This document shows positions 20,911 through 27,263 of a stretch of DNA of 30,138 nt, piece by piece. Every line of letters starts with the position of its first letter. Position 1 is the stretch's first letter. The stretch comes from an uncultured Prevotella sp. (GTDB lineage: Bacteria; Bacteroidota; Bacteroidia; Bacteroidales; Bacteroidaceae). Location of the stretch: NCBI GenBank assembly GCA_900541575.1, contig UQKO01000027.1, positions 1 to 30,138 of the forward strand. Reading direction: 5' to 3'. Under the pieces are notes generated by a model. It was given only the letters and a program-made list of their open reading frames with translations, did no database searches and had not been told where the DNA came from. A program made the translations under genes and the position numbers.

Positions 20911-22275
20911 ATGTCTCAGATGAATTGGCAAATGCTTTTATCGTGCATGCGATTAGGCAAAGAAGATCGTCCGAAGCCGCTGGAGGAGCGGCGCACGGAG
21001 TTTCAGCGCGACTACGACCGATTAATCTTCTCGGCAGCATTCCGACGGATGCAGAATAAGACACAGGTATTCCCGCTTCCGGGGAGTGTTTTCGTACACA
21101 ATCGCTTGACGCATAGCTTAGAAGTGTCGAGTGTGGGCCGATCGTTGGGAGCAGACGTGAGTCGCGAGTTGATGATGCGCCACCCAGAACTAGCTGAGAC
21201 GGAGTTGACGGGGATGGGATCCATCGTGAGTGCGGCTTGTTTGGCTCACGATATGGGCAATCCGCCTTTCGGCCACTCGGGAGAGCGTGCCATCCGCACC
21301 TACTTCAGTGAGGGGCGTGGTCAGGAGCTGCAAAGCCTTATCACGGACGATGGTCGAGCGCTCTCGGAAGCGGAATGGATGGATATGACGCGATTTGACG
21401 GAAATGCGAATACCTTCCGTCTGCTTACCCATCATTTCAACGGCCGCCGTCCGGGAGGATTCGTGATGACCTATGCCACGTTGGCCTCTATTGTGAAATA
21501 CCCTTATGGCTCTGACGGAGCCGTGAGAAAACCTAAGTTTGGATTCTTTGAGGCAGAGCGTGGTACTTATTTACACATTGCCGAAACGCTAGGGCTGAAA
21601 CGCCTGTCCGATTTCCCTGGAGGTGCATTGCGCTATGCTCGTCACCCACTAGTTTACTTGGTTGAGGCGGCAGATGATATTTGTTACGAAATAATGGACA
21701 TAGAAGATGCGCATAAACTTCGCTTGCTCTCCGACGAGCAGACAATGGAACTCTTCCTCGCCTTTTTCGAGCCTGAGGAGCGAGAAGCGTTGCGCCGCCG
21801 CTATAGTTCTGACACGGATGTCGACGATCAAATAGTCTACTATCGTTCCTGTGTAATCAATGCCTTGGAGCGTGCTTGCGTGTGTATCTTTGTAGAGCAT
21901 GAGCAGGAAATATTAGAGGGTACGTTCGAGGGCTCACTCATAGAGCATTTGCCTCATCGCTTGCGAGAAGCTTACCATCGCTGTGAGCAAGTGGCTGCCA
22001 CGCGCATCTACTTGTGTCGGGAGGTGACCGATGTAGACTTGGCAGGTTATCACATTATCTATACTCTTTTGGAGCTTATCACGGATGCTGTGATGGCTCC
22101 GCAGAGAGCCTACTCGCAGCTATTGTTGCAGCAGATTCCTTCGCAGTATGAGGTGAAGGCAGAGCGCGAGGGAGATAGGTTGATGGCTGTGCTCGACTAT
22201 CTGTCGGGTATGACAGATGTATATGCGCTAGACCTTTATCGAAAGATTAATGGCCACTCTCTCCCGAGCGTATAG
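20911..22275 (+). CDS. dgt: Deoxyguanosinetriphosphate triphosphohydrolase-like HD protein
   Basis: A 454-residue HD-superfamily dNTPase that removes the whole triphosphate from dNTPs. Visible are the substrate-contact block RDYDRLIFSAAFRRMQNKTQ, the first metal histidine H68 in HNRLTHSLEV, the HD pair at 113-114 with H122 in AHDMGNPPFGHSGE, and the later aspartate block YLVEAADDICYEIMDIEDAH. These are complete, so the enzyme should be active. The ATG at 20911 is chosen because ten residues of the longer frame (from 20881) are not family-like; 20920 (MNWQM) is an alternative. With the divergent dut it forms a nucleotide-pool control pair. Confidence 0.93.
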   Translation: MSQMNWQMLLSCMRLGKEDRPKPLEERRTEFQRDYDRLIFSAAFRRMQNKTQVFPLPGSVFVHNRLTHSLEVSSVGRSLGADVSRELMMRHPELAETELTGMGSIVSAACLAHDMGNPPFGHSGERAIRTYFSEGRGQELQSLITDDGRALSEAEWMDMTRFDGNANTFRLLTHHFNGRRPGGFVMTYATLASIVKYPYGSDGAVRKPKFGFFEAERGTYLHIAETLGLKRLSDFPGGALRYARHPLVYLVEAADDICYEIMDIEDAHKLRLLSDEQTMELFLAFFEPEEREALRRRYSSDTDVDDQIVYYRSCVINALERACVCIFVEHEQEILEGTFEGSLIEHLPHRLREAYHRCEQVAATRIYLCREVTDVDLAGYHIIYTLLELITDAVMAPQRAYSQLLLQQIPSQYEVKAEREGDRLMAVLDYLSGMTDVYALDLYRKINGHSLPSV

Positions 22276-22442
22276 GAGGGAATGAGTTTTCTTCCTCTTA
22301 CTACTAGAGAAAGTCCTTATAAGGGTATAAAGTGGCGTTCTTGCGTTGCAAGGAGGGGGGTATAGGAGGTGTTCAGAATAGACATTATTAACGAGACAAA
22401 AAATGTCTATTTGCAACAAAGGGAAAGCATGTAAGTCTTTTC

Positions 22443-22501
22443 AGTAAAACACTTCTTACGCAGTAAAGATTTTTAGTAAAAGATAAACTTTTGGTGTAAA
22501 G
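22443..22501 (+). promoter_or_regulatory. Repeated AGTAAAR motif upstream of the transporter promoter
   Basis: AGTAAAA (22443-22449), AGTAAAG (22462-22468), AGTAAAA (22475-22481) and TGTAAAG (22495-22501) lie in the 100 bases before the -33 element. They could be binding sites for a regulator, or simple AT-rich sequence. Confidence 0.3.
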
Positions 22502-22537
22502 TATTTTCAGCCAAAGTCAATAAAAGCAAACTTTCAT

Positions 22538-22568
22538 TTTGCTTTGCGCTCGGTTTGCACTACCTTTG
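22538..22568 (+). promoter_or_regulatory. Transporter promoter (TTTG, 19 bp, TACCTTTG)
   Basis: TTTG at 22538-22541 and TACCTTTG at 22561-22568 are separated by 19 bp, an exact fit to the Bacteroidetes primary sigma-factor consensus. The start would be about 30 bases before the ATG at 22606. It is the best promoter match in the window. Confidence 0.8.
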
Positions 22569-22605
22569 TCCCTCGAATCAACCTAAATAATATATCACCA
22601 CCTAT

Positions 22606-24261
22606 ATGGATTGGATATACGATACACTTCTCAAACCTACGGCAGTACAAGCCGTTATTGTCATTGCGCTGATATGCGCGCTGGGGCTCTCGCTCGCCAA
22701 ACTGCGCTTTCGTGGTATCAGTCTTGGCGTTACATACGTGTTTTTCTTTGGTATTTTGGCTGGAGCCGTAGGACTGCATGTCGATGCGCAGATGCTAGGT
22801 TATGCCGAGAGTTTCGGCCTCATACTCTTTGTCTATACCCTGGGCTTACAAGTGGGGCCGGGATTTATGAGTACTTTCCGTAAAGGGGGTACCACGCTCA
22901 ATCTTCTTTCACTCAGCGTGGTAGTGCTCGGTACATTGATTGCCCTCATAATGGGGTGGATAGGGCTGCTTCCGCTGCCCGATATGCTCGGCGTCCTCTG
23001 CGGAGCTACTACGAATACACCGGCTCTCGGTGCTGCCCAGCAAACGCTCAAGCAGATAGGCTTGCCCGCTTCGGGAGCAGCCTTGGGGTGTGCCGTGACC
23101 TATGCTTTTGGCATGGTGGGGGTCATCGTGGCACTCATGATGGTGAAAGGATGGCTCACACGCCACGAAAAATGCCAAGATTCTGATCACGATGATGAAG
23201 CATTCATCGCCTCCTTTCTCGTATGTAATCCTGCAGTGTACGGACATACGCTAGGCGAAATCAGTGGTATGGACGAGAGTAAATTTGTAGTTTCCCGCCT
23301 CTGGCGCGATGGCAAGGTAATTTTGCCCAATGCGCAGACGCGGCTGCAACAAAACGACCGCATACTTGTGATTACGCAACAACGACAGGTGGCACAACTG
23401 ACTATCTACTTTGGTCAGCGCGATGAAACGAATTGGAATCGCAACGATGTGGATTGGAATGCGCTTGACTCGAAGCTTATTTCGCAGCGCATCCTTATTA
23501 CACGTGCGAATATCAATGGGCGGCACTTGGGCGACCTCCAACTGCGTAATCGCTATGGCGTGAACGTGAGCCGCGTACAGCGTTCGGGCATTCAGCTCGT
23601 GGCCACTCCTAACCTAACCCTCCGTATGGGCGATCGCGTTACAGTGGTGGGCGAAGCCGAAAGCATTAAGCGCGTGGCCACGGAACTTGGCAATGTGGTG
23701 AAGCGCCTCGACGAGCCTAATATGGTGACCATCTTCATCGGCATCGTGCTCGGTTTGTTATTGGGTAGTATCCCCTTGTTTGTGCCGGGTATGAGCTACC
23801 CCGTGAGATTGGGGCTTGCTGGCGGTCCCATCGTGATGGGTATTCTCATCGGCGCTTTCGGTCCGCGCTTACACATGGTGGCCTACACCACTACGAGTGC
23901 CAACCTTATGCTTCGTTCGCTAGGTTTGTCTACTTATTTGGCCTGTTTGGGGCTAGATGCAGGAAAGGATTTCGTGGCTACTGTGATGCAGCCACAAGCT
24001 CTGTGGTGGATAGGTATCGCGCTCGTCATTACGCTCGTACCTGTGATCGTCATGAGCATTGTCAGTGTGGTATGCTACAAGCGTAGCTATGCTACCACGG
24101 CGGGTATGCTCTGTGGTGCCATGGCCAACCCTATTGCTCTAGAATATGTCAACGACTCCATGCCCGACAACGACAAGGCTGCTGTGGCTTATGCCACCGT
24201 GTATCCTTTGGGTATGTTTCTCAGAGTGATTATTGCCCAGCTCATCGTGATGCTATGGTGA
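22606..24261 (+). CDS. YidE/AspT-type putative transporter with two RCK_C domains
   Basis: A 551-residue inner-membrane protein of the aspartate-alanine exchanger (AspT)/YidE family. An N-terminal set of membrane segments (about 15-185, with FVYTLGLQVGPGF and CGATTNTPALGAAQ, the family's repeat motif) is followed by two cytoplasmic TrkA-C/RCK_C domains (about 195-265 and 285-365, e.g. RLQQNDRILVI and LRMGDRVTVVG), then a second set of segments (about 370-551, with CGAMANPIALEYV, the mirror motif). The duplicated hydrophobic halves around paired RCK_C domains are diagnostic. The substrate is unknown. It has its own strong promoter, and a 99-base gap separates it from the next gene. Confidence 0.9.
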   Translation: MDWIYDTLLKPTAVQAVIVIALICALGLSLAKLRFRGISLGVTYVFFFGILAGAVGLHVDAQMLGYAESFGLILFVYTLGLQVGPGFMSTFRKGGTTLNLLSLSVVVLGTLIALIMGWIGLLPLPDMLGVLCGATTNTPALGAAQQTLKQIGLPASGAALGCAVTYAFGMVGVIVALMMVKGWLTRHEKCQDSDHDDEAFIASFLVCNPAVYGHTLGEISGMDESKFVVSRLWRDGKVILPNAQTRLQQNDRILVITQQRQVAQLTIYFGQRDETNWNRNDVDWNALDSKLISQRILITRANINGRHLGDLQLRNRYGVNVSRVQRSGIQLVATPNLTLRMGDRVTVVGEAESIKRVATELGNVVKRLDEPNMVTIFIGIVLGLLLGSIPLFVPGMSYPVRLGLAGGPIVMGILIGAFGPRLHMVAYTTTSANLMLRSLGLSTYLACLGLDAGKDFVATVMQPQALWWIGIALVITLVPVIVMSIVSVVCYKRSYATTAGMLCGAMANPIALEYVNDSMPDNDKAAVAYATVYPLGMFLRVIIAQLIVMLW

Positions 24262-24360
24262 TGGGATGTGCTTTCCCCTCTCGCTCATAGATACTCTGGA
24301 TATTTTGAAGATGAAAGGTGCGCCCTCTCCTCCTCTCCTTGAAATTAATTACTTTCAATA

Positions 24361-26973
24361 ATGATCAATAACTCTCTATTCAAGAAAGCTGTGCCCGACA
24401 TTCTAGCGGTGCTAGTATTTCTCATCTTGAGCACAGCTTACTTCTTCACCCCTATGAGTGAAGGACTCGTTCTCGGAGGCCATGATAGTGTGGCCGCTGT
24501 AGGCTTGGGGCAAGAACAAAAAGAATATCGCGAGAGCCATGGCGGCGAGACTACCCGATGGTCTAACGCTATCTTCAGCGGTATGCCTACGTATCAGACG
24601 GCGCCTACATATAGCGCCACCGATACGGTGTCGGCTTTTGCCGACATCTACGCGCTAGGCACTGGCAAGTGGTTTCCCGCTATTAGTTACCTATTCCTCT
24701 ATCTTTTGGGGTTCTACGTGCTATTGCGCGCATTTAACTTTAAGCCCTATTTGGCAGCGCTAGGTAGTATTCTGTGGGCATTCTCCTCGTATTTCTTAAT
24801 CATCATTGCTGCTGGCCATATATGGAAGGTGATGACGTTAGCCTTCATTCCTCCCACCATCGGCGGATTAGTGTTGTGCTATCGCGGGAAGTATCTTTGG
24901 GGCGGTGCAGTAACGGCACTCTTCACGGCTTTTCAAGTGGTAAGCAACCACATGCAGATGACCTATTACTTCCTCTTCGTGATGCTCTTCCTCGTGGCGG
25001 CCTACTTAGTCGATGCCATCGTGCGTCACAAGTTTGTTAGTTGGCTCAAAGCCACGGGAGTACTCATCGTGGCCGGTTTGTTAGGCGTAGCTGCTAATCT
25101 GCCTAATATTTACCATACGTATGAGTATGCCAAGGAGTCAATGCGCGGTAAGGCCGAACTCTCTCCGAAGCACAATGCTCAAGGAGAACAAGCGCAAAAG
25201 GCTACCGATGGCCTTGACCGCGACTACATTACGATGTGGAGCTACGGCCTCGACGAGACGCTCACGCTGCTCATCCCCGACTATAAGGGGGGAGGCTCTT
25301 CCTCTATTCTCGACCGCGAAGATGCAGAAGAACTGCCTGGATACGATGACTTCTATCAATCGGCCGGACAGACGCAGGCTGCTTTCCAGCAAAGTGGCAT
25401 CCAAGCCTATCCTCCTGGCATTCAACTCTATTGGGGCGACCAGCCCTTCACCGTAGGTCCAGTTTATGTGGGAGCATTGGTTTGTTTCCTCTTCGTCTTG
25501 GGCTTGTTCTATGTGCGTGGACCTGTAAAATGGGGCCTTTTGGCAGCCACGGTACTGAGTTTTCTCTTCGCTTGGGGTAAAAATGTGCCCGAACTGACCA
25601 ATTTCTTTATAGATCACATGCCGATGTACAGTAAGTTCCGTACAGTTAGTTCGGCTCTCGTTATTGCCGAGTTTACCATGCCGCTACTGGCCGTACTTTG
25701 CCTCTACGAGATTTCTTGTCGTAAGGAACTCTTCCAACTTCTGTCCTGGAAGGAAGCTCCACTGCGCAAGAAGATAGGTCTTCCCGTGGCCGCCGTATTA
25801 ACTCTTGGCTTGTGTCTATTGATGTGGGTAGCACCGAGCGCAGCGGGTCATTGCATATCAAGTGCCGATATGCAGACGTTTAGCTTGATGCGTCAAGCAG
25901 GCTTCCCCACCGAGCTCGTGAGCACCTATATGAGTGCTCTCTCTTCAATGCACCATGCCATACTATCGGCCGACGCCTTACGCTCGGCTTTGATAATTAT
26001 TCTCGGCATACTCGTGCTATGGGCTTATGCTTCGGGTAAACTAAAGGCTTGGATGACTTGCGTGCTCTTGGCCGCTATCTGCCTTATAGATCTTTGGCAG
26101 ATAGATCGTCGCTATCTCAACAATGATAGTTTCACCGATGAGATGGAGCAACAGGATAGCTTCGCTCCCTCGGCTGCCGACAAGGAGATACTCAAGGATA
26201 AAACTTTCTATCGCGTGGTGAACCTTAGCACGGGTGGAAATCCGTTTAATGAAACGTCGAACGCCACTTCTTACTACCATCACAGCATCGGTGGCTACCA
26301 CGCGGCAAAGCTTCACCGCTATCAAGACCTTATAGACCGTCATCTGCTTGACGAAATACAACAATATGCAGGCGCCATTAGTGGAGCCGAAGGCGATATG
26401 ACTCGCGTGGCGGGTGATAGCATTGCTCCTGTGCTCAATATGCTCAATACGAAGTATCTCATCTTTGGCAAGCAAGCTAATCAGGTTGTGCACAATACCT
26501 ATGCTAATGGCAATGGATGGTATGTTCGCTCATTGCGCTTCGTCAAGGGAGCTGACGCTGAAATGGCTGGTCTCGACAAGCTCGACACAAAGCATTGTGC
26601 TGTGGCCGATGAGCGCTTCCGCACCCAAATAGATGGATCGGCGCTCGACTCGGGTAGTGTGGCGCTCACCTCTTATGAGCCCAACCTCCTAAAGTATAGT
26701 ATCAACTCAGCTAAGGGCGGTGTGGTTGTATTCTCCGAAATCTATTATCCTGGTTGGACGGTAACCATTGATGGAAAGCCGGCCGAACTTGGTCGTGTGA
26801 ACTACGTGCTACGTGCACTCAAAGTGCCTGCTGGCAAGCATGAAGTGGTGATGGAGTTCCGTCCTGCCACAGTGAACACTACCAATACCATTGCTTATAT
26901 AGCCTTGGCTATCATTCTTATTGGGTTCTTTGCGGCTCTTTATTTCGACCTTTGCGGAAAGAAAAAGGCCTAA
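24361..26973 (+). CDS. YfhO-family large membrane protein
   Basis: An 870-residue polytopic protein. Many hydrophobic segments run from residue 13 to about 580 (e.g. DILAVLVFLILSTAYFF, SYLFLYLLGFYVLLRAF, WLKATGVLIVAGLLG), with a large periplasmic loop (about 255-365). A soluble beta-rich region follows and ends in the YfhO-type block IYYPGWTVTIDG, then PAGKHEVVMEFRP, and a last membrane segment (about 845-865). YfhO proteins resemble GT-C glycosyltransferases and act in glycosylation of wall or lipid polymers; the substrate here is unknown. The early GGHDS is probably part of the first periplasmic loop. ATG at 24361 is preceded by an AT-rich leader. Confidence 0.87.
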   Translation: MINNSLFKKAVPDILAVLVFLILSTAYFFTPMSEGLVLGGHDSVAAVGLGQEQKEYRESHGGETTRWSNAIFSGMPTYQTAPTYSATDTVSAFADIYALGTGKWFPAISYLFLYLLGFYVLLRAFNFKPYLAALGSILWAFSSYFLIIIAAGHIWKVMTLAFIPPTIGGLVLCYRGKYLWGGAVTALFTAFQVVSNHMQMTYYFLFVMLFLVAAYLVDAIVRHKFVSWLKATGVLIVAGLLGVAANLPNIYHTYEYAKESMRGKAELSPKHNAQGEQAQKATDGLDRDYITMWSYGLDETLTLLIPDYKGGGSSSILDREDAEELPGYDDFYQSAGQTQAAFQQSGIQAYPPGIQLYWGDQPFTVGPVYVGALVCFLFVLGLFYVRGPVKWGLLAATVLSFLFAWGKNVPELTNFFIDHMPMYSKFRTVSSALVIAEFTMPLLAVLCLYEISCRKELFQLLSWKEAPLRKKIGLPVAAVLTLGLCLLMWVAPSAAGHCISSADMQTFSLMRQAGFPTELVSTYMSALSSMHHAILSADALRSALIIILGILVLWAYASGKLKAWMTCVLLAAICLIDLWQIDRRYLNNDSFTDEMEQQDSFAPSAADKEILKDKTFYRVVNLSTGGNPFNETSNATSYYHHSIGGYHAAKLHRYQDLIDRHLLDEIQQYAGAISGAEGDMTRVAGDSIAPVLNMLNTKYLIFGKQANQVVHNTYANGNGWYVRSLRFVKGADAEMAGLDKLDTKHCAVADERFRTQIDGSALDSGSVALTSYEPNLLKYSINSAKGGVVVFSEIYYPGWTVTIDGKPAELGRVNYVLRALKVPAGKHEVVMEFRPATVNTTNTIAYIALAIILIGFFAALYFDLCGKKKA

Positions 26974-26983
26974 ACCTACTTTG

Positions 26984-27050
26984 ATATAAAAAAACATCTG
27001 CACCCACACCATTCTCTCTCCTAAAATAGAAGGAAATGGTGTGGGTGCAG
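26984..27050 (-). terminator. Hairpin with T tract on the minus strand, between yfhO-like and LRR genes
   Basis: CTGCACCCACACCATT (26998-27013) pairs perfectly with AATGGTGTGGGTGCAG (27035-27050), 16 bp. On the minus strand it is followed by ATGTTTTTTT, so it reads as an intrinsic terminator there. On the plus strand it lies just past the yfhO-like gene but has no T run; it may still help stop that transcript. Confidence 0.75.
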
Positions 27051-27128
27051 TGTGCATGTATGTAGAGATGATCGGTAAGTATCCCATGCAGGCCGTATGG
27101 AAAAGACTCCTATAAAGTCCGAATTTTG

Positions 27129-27156
27129 CAGACAAAAAGTACTTATGTTTTGTCTG
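27129..27156. repeat. 9-bp inverted repeat
   Basis: CAGACAAAA (27129-27137) and TTTTGTCTG (27148-27156) flank a 10-base loop. It lies between the two minus-strand terminators; role unknown. Confidence 0.45.
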
Positions 27157-27198
27157 AACGAAAATAATTTTTCTTCATTTCTGTTTTTCTTTTGTTTT

Positions 27199-27248
27199 AA
27201 AAAGGAGGGGCGGCACTTGCCCAATGAGGCTATTTTGTCCGACCCTCC
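27199..27248 (-). terminator. Terminator of the LRR surface-protein gene
   Basis: On the minus strand GGAGGGTCGG (27248-27239) pairs with CCGCCCCTCC (27213-27204) with one mismatch, followed by TTTTT (plus-strand A run 27199-27203). It begins 16 bases beyond the stop codon. Confidence 0.7.
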
Positions 27249-27263
27249 CATTTAGTGTCATTA

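Larger units (their letters stand above)
22276..22605. other. 330-bp gap with a strong promoter
   Basis: The gap holds a palindrome CCTTATAAGG (22314-22323), a group of AGTAAA motifs (22443-22501) and the transporter promoter (22538-22568). I see no gene or RNA. Confidence 0.6.
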
